64,000 nt of DNA, from NCBI GenBank assembly GCA_023548195.1, contig JAJHZJ010000413.1, forward strand, positions 15,373,941 to 15,437,940. The letters are read 5' to 3'. Under the pieces are notes generated by a model, which saw nothing but the letters and a program-made list of their open reading frames with translations, was not told the origin of the DNA and made no database searches. Made by a program: the position numbers and the translations under genes. This document shows, piece after piece, positions 23,036 to 35,534 of this stretch (position 1 is its first letter; every line of letters starts with the position of its first letter). This DNA comes from Bettongia penicillata ogilbyi (taxonomy: Eukaryota; Chordata; Mammalia; Diprotodontia; Potoroidae).

Positions 23036-23357
23036 ACTATCGTTGTTAAGAACTGACAAGGTTAGTGGTGGGAAAGAAAATGATTTTAAACCATTTAGTA
23101 AATATTTCTTAGCCAATGAAGACTATGAAATTATATCAATTGACCAGTTCTGGAGTATGAAAATTTCCCATCTACCTCCTCTGTCTCCAGAGGTGGAAGG
23201 GAATAGGCTGCCTGTCTCCAACATATAGTAGTAAGGATGGGGTTAACCAAAATCATGGATGATGTAGAGAAGGTTGGAATACACCCAGAGACCACCATAC
23301 TATGTTGCACTTGAATGTTTCTCAATGTATGAATTTCTACTACTAATGAAAACTAAT

Positions 23358-23592
23358 AACTAGCATTTATATAGTACTTTAAGGTTGGGTAAGGAATTTA
23401 CAAATATTTTCTCATTTGTTCATCACAAAGATCCTTGGGAAGTAGAATTTTACAAACAAGGAAACTAAGGCGGATAGAGTTTAAGTGACATGCCTAAAGT
23501 TACTCAGTAAGTGCCTTAGGCCATATTTGAACTTTGCATTTTCTGACCCCAGGTCTAACACTCTATCTGATATGTCACCTAGTAGGCTCATT
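23358..23592 (-). mobile_element. MIR-like SINE, antisense, near full length
   Basis: 'tagcatttatatagtacttt', 'tctcatttgttcatcacaaa', 'acaaggaaactaaggcggat', 'agtgacatgcctaaagttac' and 'actctatctgatatgtcacc' give the complete reverse-complement order. Confidence 0.75.
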
Positions 23593-23604
23593 CATTTTTG
23601 TTTG

Positions 23605-23720
23605 AGGTAGAAAGAGTACTGGATTAAAGGATATACATTTAATTCTGCCTTTGAAGCCTACTACCTGAGTAACTTTGGACAAGTCAATTAACCTCTCCGG
23701 ATTTATCACATTAAGCTGTT
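23605..23720 (+). mobile_element. MIR-like SINE head
   Basis: 'gtagaaagagtactggatta', 'taattctgcctttgaagcct' and 'ctttggacaagtcaattaac' form a sense SINE head. Confidence 0.55.
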
Positions 23721-25669
23721 AGCAGGTCTTCCTTTCTACTTGATTGTGAATTAATTCATCAGAGTCCTAGACTTAGCCTCTGTTAGCTGAAAGAATTGAA
23801 TTAGGGACTTTCAGCCAGTCAGAAAGTTGCTACTTGTTTCATGTACAGGACTTCTATTTGTGTAGAAGATATTCTAGAATTTTTGAAGGCTTTTCAATGA
23901 TTTGTTTTGCCATTTTTTCTCTCACTTGTTGGCAATCCCATTGAGCTGAGTTACAATCCATTCTCCAAGGAGTGAGCAAAGCACTTGGTAAGCATGACAC
24001 CACCTGATTTTTCTCCAATATTATCCATTTTTGATTTGTCTAATCAGAGTTTTGTTCCTAATTAGCCCTCTCTTCTGCCCAGGATCATTATCCTGTTTAA
24101 ATCCTGTACCCCATTGCATGGTAGTGGGGAGTCACACTCAGCAAATATACATTATCACAACAATGAATATGAAATTCAAAATGTTATCCTTACTTTCCCA
24201 GATCCATGTTTGGAGTTTACTATTTACTCAATTTAATTAGGTTTAAGTGACCATAAGGGACCAAGATGGCTTTTAAGATAAAACTTCATGCAAAATAAAA
24301 TGGTTCGAGAAAAAGTACCCTATTGTAAACCTTTAGTTTCCATATTGAAAAGTCTCCTTCTTCTTGTAACTCATTTGCTTTTTACAATCCTTTGAGTAGT
24401 CAGTTGTAGGATCAATTTTATGTTTTTTCTACTTTATCTCAGGCCACAAAGTGAGGCAAGAGACTTGTATTTAGTTGAAAAATCCATTTGGAACCAAGGC
24501 AGTGGTTCATAGAGGGCCACCAATCTTCAGGAACAAAGTATCCACCTATCAATTTTCTTCCTCCTCCTCCACAATGCTACACTTGTTTCGGGAGAGCTAA
24601 GAACACGTAATTATTCCTAGAGGAGGAGGCAGTAGCTCCATCAGGTGCTTCCATTGATCTGTTATTATCTAGTGTGCAGTACTTTCTGCCCACTGTGTAC
24701 AGGTGTCAGACAATATGTACTTAGTCTTGAAACCAAATAGCAAAGTTATAAAGAAACCACAAGCCAGATGTCCGTCACCTGTCGCAGTCTATTGCCCATT
24801 TTTCTGCTCAGATGTTGGCATGCCATGTGTATTTCACTGCACTATGTGACATGCATAAAGAATAGAGGTTTAAAATGATGGGCTTGGCTATATGTTTGTG
24901 TATATATGTATGCATGCACTCTACCCATGAGTGGGTCCAACCAACAAACGATGTTTGAGCAAACTCCTGTGTAATATTTGAGTTTAAATAAATGTGTTGC
25001 TCCATTTCCCACAGACATTACACTTCCTGTGGAAGTAAATGTCCTCGGATAGAGTGTGATAACTTGCATAGCACTATCAGCTACTACAATTCTGACCAGA
25101 GAGCTGGCAGATACAATTAATTAGTGAGCTTCCTCTGCACTGAGTTGGATGTGCATGTGTGTTTGTGTATATCAAAACAATTATCATTTTAAAGAAATTC
25201 TATTGTAGCAAAGGGAGCTCTGTCTTTGGGATTTTCATAAACACACTCATATACCAAAATGTCATGGAAAATATAAAGTCACCAATATCTCATTCACTTT
25301 TACATTTTAAGACTTTATATATTTGTGTAATTACACTTACAATATGGTAAGAGCATAAAGATCCCTTAGAATTTTCCCATAAGTCAATCTGAGTTAGAGG
25401 ATGTTATTTTTTTAAATGATAACTTTTTATAAGAGCAAACCAAAAATTTTTTTTCATTCCCCGTATGACCTTACGAAACTAGGACAGCGTTTCAATACTA
25501 TGGATTTCAGCAAGAATCATTTCTCTCACAGTGATCAGATAAATCCAGCAGATAACACTAGATTAAAGAATTCTTTATGAACACTTCAGAATGCCTTGGC
25601 AAATAATACTACTGATGACAAAATAATTTCTCACATGCGTATAATAATCACAAGTCATATTAATCCAGG
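23721..25669. other. No recognisable gene or repeat
   Basis: About 1.9 kb of unique-looking non-coding DNA. Small open frames (24031-24240, 24808-25069, 25159-25350) show no domains. One of the largest stretches here free of identifiable transposons. Confidence 0.45.
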
Positions 25670-25765
25670 AGAGTAGAGAAAGTATTTGCCCAGCAACACC
25701 TGGGTTCAAATACTGCCTCTGACAGTTAACAGTTGTATGACCACATCATAACTTCTAAGTGCCTC
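25670..25765 (+). mobile_element. MIR-like SINE head
   Basis: 'acctgggttcaaatactgcc', 'tctgacagttaacagttgta' and 'gaccacatcataacttctaa' are sense SINE blocks. Confidence 0.6.
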
Positions 25766-25869
25766 CAGCAACACCCTAAAATCTTACTTTGGATATCACA
25801 GATGGAATGGAATCTTAATTAAGGAATGAAATCCCCATGCTGAGAGATAAAGTCTTTTTTTCTTTATGT

Positions 25870-26200
25870 GCTTCTTTAAGATTAACAAAATGCTTTCTCA
25901 TGATAATCCTGAAAATTAAGTAGCATTCTTCTTCATCTAGCTAAGGAAAAAGATTTAAAGCCAGCGCAATCACACAGCTATGGTGTCAAAACCTTAACTT
26001 GAACCTTGGTCTTCTGCATTGTTTCCATTATGCTAATGTTTGGCAGTTTCCAAATATAGTCCCATCCATTATTTTATTTCTTTATTACAAAAATCCAATG
26101 AAGTGGGAAATGCAGAAGAGGAAATCTATTCAAAAACATTAAATGACTTGCTGTAAGTCACTTAATTTGAAAATGAAACAACCAGGACTGGGACCCATCT
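25870..26200 (-). mobile_element. Two adjacent antisense MIR-like SINE fragments
   Basis: First: 'aaaatgctttctcatgataa', 'atctagctaaggaaaaagat' and 'aacttgaaccttggtcttct'. Second, from about 26045: 'atagtcccatccattatttt', 'gaagaggaaatctattcaaa' and 'ttaaatgacttgctgtaagt'. Both are poorly conserved. Confidence 0.5.
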
Positions 26201-26279
26201 CTACAAAAAATGAGAGAACTAGAACCCATATTTACTGCTTTAAATCTGTTAATCTATTAAAAAAGCATGAATGAATGAA

Positions 26280-26400
26280 AAAATATTAACACTTTCTTTT
26301 TGCCAAGCTTTGTGATGCATGTTAGAGATAAAAATAAAAGAGAACCATTCCTGCTTTCAAGGAGGTTACATTCTAATTATGGGATACAAGGCATAGAGGA
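26280..26400 (-). mobile_element. L2 3' tail, antisense
   Basis: 'ttgccaagctttgtgatgca', 'agataaaaataaaagagaac' and 'ctttcaaggaggttacattc' follow the antisense L2 terminal order. Confidence 0.65.
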
Positions 26401-26401
26401 C

Positions 26402-26450
26402 TGTGTGTGTGTGTGTGCGTGTGAGTACGTGTGTGCATGTACACATACAA
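26402..26450. repeat. Imperfect (GT)n microsatellite
   Basis: (GT)n interrupted by 'gcgtgtgagtacgt'. It lies directly after the antisense L2 tail. The open frame 26300-26503 passes through it and is not credible. Confidence 0.85.
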
Positions 26451-27114
26451 ATACAGTATATCATATAAATATTATTCATCCTAGTTATAGAATCAGAACT
26501 TGAACCTAGCTCTTCTGATTCTGACTAGTGATTTTTTTCATACCATACTGATGTCTTAGGAAAAATAAGAAGTCTGCATTTTCAATTGGCCTCCTAAATA
26601 TATTTGGCACCCAAAACAGTTGAGGTGTTGATTTTTCAGTTATTTTTAAAGTAGCTTTCATGCAAAAGTTCAAAAAGTTCTATACTATTCCTGGGAAAGC
26701 TACTCATTGTTTATATGACCAAAGGAATAGAAAATGTGGCTACACATTACCATTATCATTCAAATTTTACAACAGACCTAGAGACTTGTATTCTAATAAT
26801 TGAATTCCTCCCTCCCCTCTCATTTCAACTGACAATGTAGTCAAAACTCTTAAATGCATGAACAATAGGGAGGTTTAGGTTCAAGGTTTGGTGTTTTCTC
26901 CTCCACAGCCACTAATACAAACCCATAGCTCATTACTTTGAGAAAAAATGGTAATGAGTCCAATCCAGCAGATATTTTTTGCATTCCCTCTCCACACTTT
27001 TCTCTTGGAGTCCTAGATTTTAAAATTGAACTATTAGATCACAGAATTACTGAAGGTTTGGGCCTTTTCCTAGGAAAGTAGAGATAGATTATAAAAAATG
27101 AAGCTCAATGAGGT
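26451..27114. other. No recognisable element
   Basis: Non-coding sequence with no open frame and no repeat assigned. Confidence 0.45.
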
Positions 27115-27411
27115 TTGTTTTTATTTATGAAATATTTATTAAGTGACTGTTATGTGTAACACATCGCACTAGATGATGAGAGAGATTAAGTTTACTTGAG
27201 GACTGGTCCTTGCCCTCAGAATTTACAATACAGTTTGTGTATGTCACAAGGAGACAAGTGAATTACACAACATAATATGACAAATATTTTGGTGAATACA
27301 TAACAAAATGTTGTAGGAAGTAGAGCCGGAAAAGTTGTTATGAATCCAAAGAAGTAGGATCTTCTTGAAAAATGTGGCATTTGAGTTTAACTTTAAAGAA
27401 AGTTGAGAGAA
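27115..27411 (-). mobile_element. L2 3' region, antisense
   Basis: 'gaaatatttattaagtgact', 'ccttgccctcagaatttaca' and 'aaatgtggcatttgagttta' follow antisense L2 order. It is cut off by the 5' end of the following L1/HAL1. Confidence 0.75.
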
Positions 27412-29640
27412 TTCTGGGAAGATGGAAGAGTGGGTCAGAAAACTTTAAGTTCTCCAAATTTCTTCCACAAAAAAAAGACAGAACATTACCTCAGAGCAGC
27501 AGAAATACAGATGAGGTAAAGCAGTTGTTCTTCAATTTGAGAAGACCCTAAGAAAGACCTGATCTTCAGGGGTGGAGGTTTGACCTGAGTGAAGCGCAAG
27601 CATCTCTAAACCCTGCTGTACAGAATTAACAGACAAAAAGTCCTGGGGCCAGCTGGGTTGAGAGGCAACATTAGCCATAGAAACTTTCATTTTACAGATA
27701 GTGATGGCTGAATAGGAGAAGACTGAATTGCCTTCCACTGCTCAGGGACTCTAAGCACATTTGTGCTGACCAAATATACCCTGGGCTTCAGGGAGAAGGA
27801 GCTAGCACATATCTGGTGAGTGTAGTAGTAAGAGGCCAGGACCCTGTTGGCTATGGGCACTTGAAGGAGAGTCAAGTCCCTTATTTCAGTTCTAGGGCAG
27901 AGAGGACAGTTGTAGTTTGCAGCCACTGAAAGGATTGCAGGGGGCAAGATCATTTACAGAACAGTGTGGCAGGGAGACCTGGCTATAGATTAGGAGTGGA
28001 AAGGTGAACCTAAGTTTGGGTACCAAGACAGACCTCAGAAAATAATAAAAAGAAGGATCTGAGCCTCAGGACAACACTCTCCATACTTCAGGATGACAAC
28101 TTGTTTACACTAATAGCTAAAAGCAAAATAAAACCAAATAAATAAATAAAAAGGAGTAAACAGAAGGAAAAAGAACCTAATCATAGGATAGTTACTATGG
28201 GGATAGAGAAAATTTGGGTTCATATTGAGAGGAAGATAATAGAGCTAAAAAATGTATTCCTTTTTCAATGAGAAACATCAAATAGTCCTCAGCACAAAAA
28301 AAAATTCATAGGGGAATTTAAAAAAGACTTTAAAAATCAAATAAGAAAGACTGAGGGAAACATAGAAAAAGTGAGCAACCCAAGAAAATCAAGAAAATTA
28401 TGAAAAGAAAGCAAATCAACTGGAAAGAGAGAATCAAAAACTTAAGAAAGTAACTCCTTGAAAATTAGAATTGGTCAAGGGGAAGCTAATGACATTCTAA
28501 GATACCAAGAAATCATAAAATACAATCAAAAGAGTGAAAAATAGAAAAGTGAAATATCTCTGAAAAACAAAGGATATGAAGAACAGATCAAGGAGAAATA
28601 AGAATAGTTCTTATATATCAAGAATACTACTTGACAAATATAATAAAAGAACCTTATACAATATTATAAGAAATTACCAATAAAAATCACCTTGAAGTTC
28701 TAGAACAAGAAAGCAAAGCAGGAGTGGAAAAAAAATCATCAATCACCACGTCAAAGAGAGTCTAGGAGGAAAACATAGGAACATCACTGCTAAGCTTCAA
28801 AACCCCAGATTTAAGAAGAAAACATTGGAAGCAACAAGGGAAAAAAAACAGTTTAAATATCATAGAGTTACAATAAGGACTGAACAAGATCTAGCAGCTA
28901 CTACATTGAAGGACCATACATCTTGGAATGCTATATTCCACAGAGCAAAAGGGCTAGGGTTACAACCAAGAGTAACTTATTCAGCAAATTTAAGTATAAT
29001 TCTGAATGAAAAAAGTGAGCATTTAACAACCTGAAAGAGTTTCAGGGTTTTGTGACAAAATCTCCAGAAATTAAGGGAAAATTCAACATATAATGTGCAG
29101 AAGAAATATAAGGTAAACATTAAAGACCAAATACAAGGGACTCAATAAGGTGAAATTGTTCACTTTGCATATGGGAATATGTTAGTAGTACTATTATAAT
29201 TGACATCGTTATTTGAGTAGTTTGAAAGAAAAGCTTGGGTTGAGCTGAGTATGATAAGGTGATTTTAAAAATAATAAAACTGTGTAGGGAGAGATAAAAA
29301 GGAGTAATCATTTTGTTCAAATGAAACATAAAGGGACAAATTGATTCAGAAAAAGCTAAAAGTGGGGAGTGCAGGTAGTGCTGGCTTCCTCTCATTGGGA
29401 AAGGGTTAAAGAGGGATGAACATACACACACATATACACACATAGGTATACAGGCAAGGGATTAAGGCGGGAGCAGAGAACAAGGAAGAGAGTTTTGAAG
29501 AGGTGAGTAGGTTAAGGAATAGGAGGACAAGGTAGTGGATAGAGAAGTAAAGCAGAGGAGTGAGGAGGGGTAGAGTAAATAGAGTGATAAGGATAGAGAG
29601 AAAAAATAGGAAGGAAGAAAATACACAAGTAATGGAAATG
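27412..29640 (+). mobile_element. L1/HAL1-type element: 5' UTR, decayed ORF1, 3' UTR
   Basis: The 5' end 'ttctgggaagatggaagagt' resembles the marsupial L1/HAL1 start. The GC-richer 5' UTR runs to about 28100. An A-rich ORF1 region follows with stops. Its C-terminal part survives in the open frame 28825-29034, with the L1 ORF1 C-terminal signature 'ATTLKDHTSWNAIF' and 'GLGLQPRVTYSANLSI'. Family knowledge: ORF1p is a coiled-coil RNA-binding trimer. After it comes a purine-rich 3' UTR with a small 'acacacat' tract at 29425. No reverse transcriptase directly follows ORF1, as expected for HAL1. Antisense frames at 27532-27953 and 29120-29648 are shadows. Confidence 0.7.
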
Positions 29641-29949
29641 GATAGCAAATTACAAATTTGAGTTCAACAACATGTTGCTGTCAGGAAACAATTTGAAAAT
29701 GAGAGATACACACAGATAAAATAAATAGTATGAGTAGAATTTATTATGTAAAGAAGGAGGGACATTATTTCAAGGTTAAAGTTAAAATAAGATTTAATCA
29801 AAAGTGAAAAAGAGAAACTATACTGTATCAGTAATATTATTCAATATTATTTTAGACCATTTAAGACACCTGAACAGTATGATATACCTGAATGCAGACC
29901 TGCTAAAAAAGACATGTTTGAATGATATGAACATAAACATAAAACACTT

Positions 29950-30500
29950 TTTATCCAAATAAACTCATATCTAAATAACTGAAATAACATTTATTGTTTA
30001 TGGATGAAGCCAATATAATTTTAAAATGGCAATTTTATCTACTGATTCAGTGTCATCCCAACTAAATTACTAAAACAAATATTTTATTGAATCAGAAAAA
30101 AAAATAATAACAAAGTTCATTTGGAAGAGCAAATGTTAGAAACTTCAAAGAAGCCAGGAAAAGAAGTAAAGGAAGTAGATTTAGCAGGTATAAGTCCTTA
30201 AACTGTATCGTAAAGGAATCATTGTTGAAATGTAGAAAGGATAATTTTGATTATTTTAAATAAACATCTTCTTTCATAAATAAAATCTGTATAGCCAAGA
30301 TCAGAAGGAATGCAGAATTAGGGGGAAAAAAGCTTTCATAGACAATCTCTCAGATAGAAGGTGTTTGGGTTGGAAAATTGCTGTGGTGTAGGAAATAATG
30401 AGCTGGTTGATTTAGAAAAACATGGAAAGACTTGAACCTATGAAGGAAGATGCTATTCACCCTCAGAGAACTAGATATCTGATAGAAATTAAGCATACCA
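29950..30500 (+). mobile_element. L1 ORF2 fragment(s), rearranged
   Basis: 'aacatttattgtttatggat', 'gattcagtgtcatcccaact' and 'aacaaagttcatttggaaga' match L1 ORF2 downstream of the reverse transcriptase. Then 'ataattttgattattttaaa' and 'tatagccaagatcagaagga' jump further on. 'gagctggttgatttagaaaa' and 'gaagatgctattcaccctca' belong to the ORF2 end and 3' UTR. Internal deletions explain the jumps. The 29641-29949 link is unassigned AT-rich DNA, possibly L1 too. Confidence 0.6.
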
Positions 30501-30507
30501 CAGCCTG

Positions 30508-30665
30508 TGTATGAGTGTATATGTGTATATATGTATGTTTATAGATGTATATGTATATCTAGCTATCTATCTGTATATATGTTCATACAGACTATATGTG
30601 TATACATGTATGCATATTTGTGTATATACATACACACATGCATACACATGTGTGTGTTTATACTT
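30508..30665. repeat. (TATG/TATA)n imperfect microsatellite
   Basis: Alternating 'gtatatatgtat', 'atctatctgtat' and 'acatgtgtgtg' motifs. Directly follows the L1 fragment's 3' end. An antisense open frame (30567-30803) starts beyond it and runs through it. Confidence 0.85.
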
Positions 30666-31149
30666 AATTGTAGTCTTTAGGGTGGGATAGGGAAAGAAGC
30701 AGGAAAAAAGTAAAAAGAGCACAGCACAAAAGAAAAGAAAACCAACAAGTAAGCAAAGAACAGCTGAGCAGCTTTGAAAACAACCTGCAGCACTTATTAT
30801 CAAGGTTTTCTTGGAATAGAAACTTATTTTATATTGAATTTTCTCTTATGCTCTCCTGTGGACATGAAAATATTTTCTTTTTTCTTTTCTTTTCTCATTT
30901 TATATTTTAGTTTAAAGTCAAAATATTAAATAAAAAGTAAAAAAGGTTAAGGAATTCAACAAGAAAAGGCAGAGAGGAAGGATAACCCATGTTACATGGT
31001 ATATGGTATACTGTAGAATATACCCTGTTCTCTTAATGAATGTCTAGGATAAAGAGTATATCAGATGAGCTGTATTTTTTATTTTATGCAGAATAGGAAA
31101 AAGAAATAAGACCATAATGGTAAGATAACAACCAACTGTGGGGGACTTT
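30666..31149. other. No recognisable element
   Basis: A/T-rich non-coding DNA with a T/C-rich patch near 30868-30900. Confidence 0.45.
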
Positions 31150-32395
31150 AAATAGCAAGAAAAACTTTAAAATTTATACAATTTTAATAGGGAATCACTG
31201 AATATTTTTGAACAAAAGAGTTATGTGACTTACTTTATGCCCAAAAAGGCTTCTCATCCAGTAATCTATTCATTCACCAAGGAAAATGTCCAACACAGCT
31301 CAACATTTTCAAAATATCATTCTTTATGTTGGAAAAGAGTTAGAAATAAAATTAGGAATGACAGGAAACAACACAACTATGGCATATAACTATGTACTAC
31401 AGATTATTGTGGGTGAGAAATTATGAATATAAGAAAGTCAGTGTAATATGGGAAGAGTTTTATGAATTGAGATAGAATGAAGGACAGTAAAGTAACAAAA
31501 ATATAGTAATGATGACATCATAAATGAAAAGATTACTGTAATGAAGAGGAATTCTGAGTATCTGAATATGTAAGGATTAGAATATATAAGTAAGGGATTA
31601 GAATACAAAAATAAATAAATAGATAAATAAATAAGTGAATAAACAAATAAATGAATAAAATACAAAAATAAATATAGGTCCCTATTCATGTGAGAGATAT
31701 GGTGGGGACTACTTCCAGAGAATATAGCATACATTATCAGATAAGGTCAATAAATCACATGTTTATGATAAATTCATTTTCTCTATTAAAAGAGAGGACT
31801 CAATTCAGATATGAAAAGTCGAAATACCTGCAACATTAAAAACAAAAAGGATCAATGCCCTTTCCCCTTTTTAGATAAGATTCAGAAAGGCATATGAAGA
31901 ATTAATTATAGGGAAGAGAAAGTAGTATATAGAAGACTTGTTATTAGCCTATTGCAATAGTCTAAAGAGATAGCAAGGAGGTAGAAATGATTTATAGTAA
32001 GGTTATGGCAGTAGAAATAGAAAAGGATGGATGAGATAAAATATATACTTGAAGTTGATGGGACTTAAATACTAATTAGATGTGAGAAATAAGGGAGAAG
32101 ATGGATTCAAGATGAAAAAGATTGCGAACAAGGAAACTTCTATAAATCATAATGCTTTAGACAGAAGCAGTCAAGTCAGAAAAAAGATTTAAAGAGAGAG
32201 ATAATAAGCCTGATATACACTCTTGTGTGATGATATCATAAAGAAAGGATGCTGGGCTGGAAATGTGAGTCTTGTATGAGAAAAGAAAGCAGGACTGAAG
32301 ATACAGATTTGGAATCCCCAATCTACTAGGCCTACAACTACTATCCTATCTTTCCTCCCTCCTTCACTACCAGACTTTTTAGGGAACAAAAAAAG

Positions 32396-32408
32396 AATAA
32401 ATAAATAA

Positions 32409-32441
<33 letters not shown>

Positions 32442-32505
32442 CATATGTTATATATGTATATACATGTATATACGCACATATATAAATATAAATATATATA
32501 AAATA
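32396..32505. repeat. (TA)n / (TATACA)n microsatellite
   Basis: 'aataaataaatatatatata' grades into TA repeats, then 'cacacatatgtta' and 'tatatgtatatac' motifs. Antisense open frames at 32189-32535 (Ile/Tyr-rich) are artefacts of it. Confidence 0.9.
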
Positions 32506-32950
32506 CAGTTTACCCATTCTCCCATTACTTACCATCTCCTGATCTCCTCATCATGTGACAGAATAGCTGAAACCAAGGAAAGGATGTTACTTCTAAAGGG
32601 AGAGATTATATAGAGAAAAGAGAAGGTCTAGAACCTTCTTAAGGTCACATTGAAATTTAGTTTCAGAAGAGAATAAGAAGCTAGTGAAGTAGAGACATAG
32701 GGAGAAGTTACAGAGGTAGGAGCTGAAAGTGGTTTTTCAGAGAGTATCAACAGAAAGGAATAGTCAGTTGGGTCAGAAACAGCAAAGAGAAAAAAAAGTG
32801 ATGAATATTGTATGTAAAACTATTGATACTGACATTTACGAGATCATTGATAAACACTGAAAGAACAGTTTGTATAGGGGTGAGCAACGAAGGCACATGA
32901 CAAAAAGATCAAGAGAAATAGGTAACTGGAAAGGAGGTGAGTTGTATGAT

Positions 32951-33017
32951 GCACACACACACACATATATATATATACGTATATATATGTATATATATAC
33001 ATATATATATATATAAA
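32951..33017. repeat. (CA)n(TA)n microsatellite
   Basis: 'cacacacacacacatat' then '(TA)n' with 'cgtatatatatg' interruptions. It sits inside the antisense L2. Confidence 0.9.
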
Positions 33018-33764
33018 ATTTTCTTTTCTCTCAGAAGTTTGGTAGTGAAGGAGAGAATTGGGTTAGAATTGAGTTAGGATAGTAGTTGTTTTTAAGGTTG
33101 GGGATACCTAGATATATATATTCAGGCAGACAGGCAAGAACTTTGGAAGGGGGTGCAATTGAATGAAGTATAAGGTGAGGTAGCTGATGGATCAGAGTCA
33201 TAGAAGGGTTAGGAAGGGATGAGTTCAAGAATCCAGATACAGGAGCTACCTTTAGTGAATTATTGGGTAACTTCATCTTTTACAGGAGGAAGGGGGAGAG
33301 AGTGAATGCCAATACTGAGAATTTTGAAGAACAGAGGAGGTATAATAGCAGATTATCTCTGTCTTATCAATCATGTGAAGTACTAGCTTATGTCCTAAAA
33401 TTTCGAGGTTAGCTGATGTGGCACAGAGTAGAGGGAAAGGAAACTTTAAAAAGAGAATATTTAGAATTTGTGATGTGAAGAATGGGACAAAGTACATCAA
33501 TATAGCTATTAAAATCAAGGGTAGAAGAGTAAAAGGATTTTTCAGTAGCAATGAAGATCTAGTTGAGCTTAATTATTAGTTTTAGTTTTTGTACTTTGTT
33601 TTGAAAATACACCCATTTTCCATTGTTATAGATTCATGAAATATAAATATTCAGAAATTGGCTTGGTTTTTAAGATGCTCTTAACTGGTGCTCAGCAGAT
33701 TTGAATTGGGGATAGAGAAATCCATTGGTGAAGCTACCCTTGGAAGAAGGATTTGTAGTTGAAT

Positions 33765-33835
33765 TTTATATTTGTACTCCTAATATCTAGCACAGTTCCT
33801 AGTATGAAGTAGTGTTTTTTGATTGAATGAAGATT
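33765..33835 (+). mobile_element. L2/MIR 3' tail fragment
   Basis: 'atttgtactcctaatatcta', 'gcacagttcctagtatgaag' and 'tttgattgaatgaagatt' match the L2 terminus. Confidence 0.55.
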
Positions 33836-33887
33836 GATAGGTTGGAGGTAGCAGAAGTTCTATGGGGTAGGTTATTTTAATGTTTTT

Positions 33888-34215
33888 CCGTTGCTTGTAT
33901 TATTGTGTTTGTCCTTCATTTTCAAAGAAAACTATGGCATCAGAGAAATGATGACATGACTTGTAGTTGACTTATTTGAGTGAGGGAAGGCTGTGTAAGA
34001 TCACCAGCCTCACTTTCTCCTCCAGAGTCATTTGGGTCCAGTGGCCAGATATTCATCAGGATGACTGGAGATGACCCAAGATGCAATGGGAGACCCTGGG
34101 CCTTTTAGGCTAAAGCCTTTTCAGATGCTCACTTTAAGTAGGGTAATGCTTATTCAGTGAATTGAACTCTTAAAGAAGTAAGTCAAGGGTTGGCCACTTT
34201 AATTAAAAATAAATA
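33888..34215 (-). mobile_element. MAR1-like/RTE SINE, antisense
   Basis: 'tgtccttcattttcaaagaa', 'gactttctcc'-like 'cagcctcactttctcctcca', 'gggtccagtggccagatatt' and 'catcaggatgactggagatg' are the reverse complement of the 3' half seen at 14895-15215. 'gcaatgggagaccctgggcc' and 'ggcttttaggctaaag'-type sequence extend it in RTE-family order. The tRNA-like head is not found. Confidence 0.7.
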
Positions 34216-34289
34216 AAACTGGGAGGGGAAGACCCTTAGGATTGCTGGTCAGTAGCTAGTAAAACATTAAGGTAGAAAACCATTGGGCA

Positions 34290-34560
34290 ATTCACTCATT
34301 CAAAAAAGAACCAAATATTTATTAAGTGATTATGATGTGCCTGACATTGTGTTAGGCATTAAAGATATGAAAACAAAAAAAAAGTAAAAAGAAAAATAGT
34401 AACTGAATTTAAAAAAGGTTATAGTGTATTGGAAGCTAGTTACACAGGTAATAAAGGTAATCCATATCTCAAAACCCATTAGTAAAGGACTATCCTTATT
34501 GATGAAGGTAAGCGGCGTGCCCTGCATGAGGGATGCGGTAAAGTTTGTGAGAGGTGAGAG
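34290..34560 (-). mobile_element. L2 3' region, antisense
   Basis: 'ccaaatatttattaagtgat', 'gacattgtgttaggcattaa' and 'agatatgaaaacaaaaaaaa' follow the antisense L2 terminal order. The following part becomes uncertain before the HAL1 begins. Confidence 0.6.
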
Positions 34561-35534
34561 AGCTCTATCTTTAATCAGCTCCGCTTGGGAGGTAGGTTGG
34601 TTAGAAATCCAGCCTTCTTCAAGCCTAGGTTTATCAGCTTCTAGAGTTTTTTTACTTGACTTCTTCCCTTCCTACTTCCTCGTTGGAAAAGACAGATTTG
34701 TATATTCAACTGATTATGTCCAGGATTCCTTCTTTGAACCAATACTGGTGAGAGGAATGTTCAAGAGATGCTTGTTATGCACCCTCCCATCTTCCCTTCC
34801 ACTGTAATAGGTCTTTTGTGCCTCTTCATGTGAAATAATTTATCGCATTCTACCTCTCCCTTCCTTCTGCCCTCATTGCACTCCTCTTTCTCATCCCTTT
34901 ATCTCAGTCCATCAAATTCATCTTTTTCCTAGGCCCTATATCTATGTATATTTTTTTCATCTGTACTGGTAGTGATACAATTTTTAAGAGTTACAAGTAT
35001 CATCTTCCCATGGAGGTACATAAATAGTTTAACTTGATTGAATTTCTTCTGTTTTCTTTACTTTATTTAAAAAACCTCTTTTGATTTCTAACCTGATTAG
35101 ATTTAACCTGGTTTTGACATTGGAGGTCAAATTTTTGGCTTATTCTGGTTTTCTCCTTATGCAAATTTGAAATCTTTCTATGTCATTGAATAGCCATATA
35201 TTTCCCCTAATGCTTAATTTTTCTGGGTAAGTGATTCTTGGTTGTAGTCCTAAATCCTTTGCCTTCTGGAATATGATGTTCCATGACCTCTGCTTCTTCA
35301 ATGTTGCAGCTGTCAAGCCCTGCGTAATCTGATTGTGACTCCTTGATATTTGAGTTGTTTCATTCTGGCCACTTCCAGTAATTTTGTCTTCATTTGATAG
35401 TTCTGAAATCTGGCTAAAATGTTCTTTGGAGTTTTTATTTTGGGATTTCTTCCATGAGATGAACACTGGGTATTTTAAATGTCTATTTTGTCTTTTTGTT
35501 CCAGGAAATCAAGAGTTTTCCTTAATAATTTCTT

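Larger units (their letters stand above)
31150..33560 (-). mobile_element. Long antisense L2 LINE, with reverse-transcriptase region and internal microsatellites
   Basis: Blocks in antisense L2 order: 'aatagggaatcactgaatat' (31187), 'ttattagcctattgcaatag' (31940), 'aatgtgagtcttgtatgaga' (32261), then reverse-transcriptase-region sequence at about 32600-32940, where 'agagagtatcaacagaaagg' and 'gagatcattgataaacactg' align. Upstream L2 ORF sequence follows to about 33560. AT microsatellites interrupt it at 32396 and 32951. An A-rich (AAATA)n stretch lies near 31600-31670. It is old, heavily diverged and has no intact frame. The many antisense open frames listed in this interval lack recognised domains. 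The 5' part past 33020 is the weakest assignment. Confidence 0.6.

Noticed and set aside
34424..34807. 127-codon sense open frame as a gene
   Set aside because: It runs from L2 tail sequence into antisense HAL1 3' UTR and has no recognised motif.
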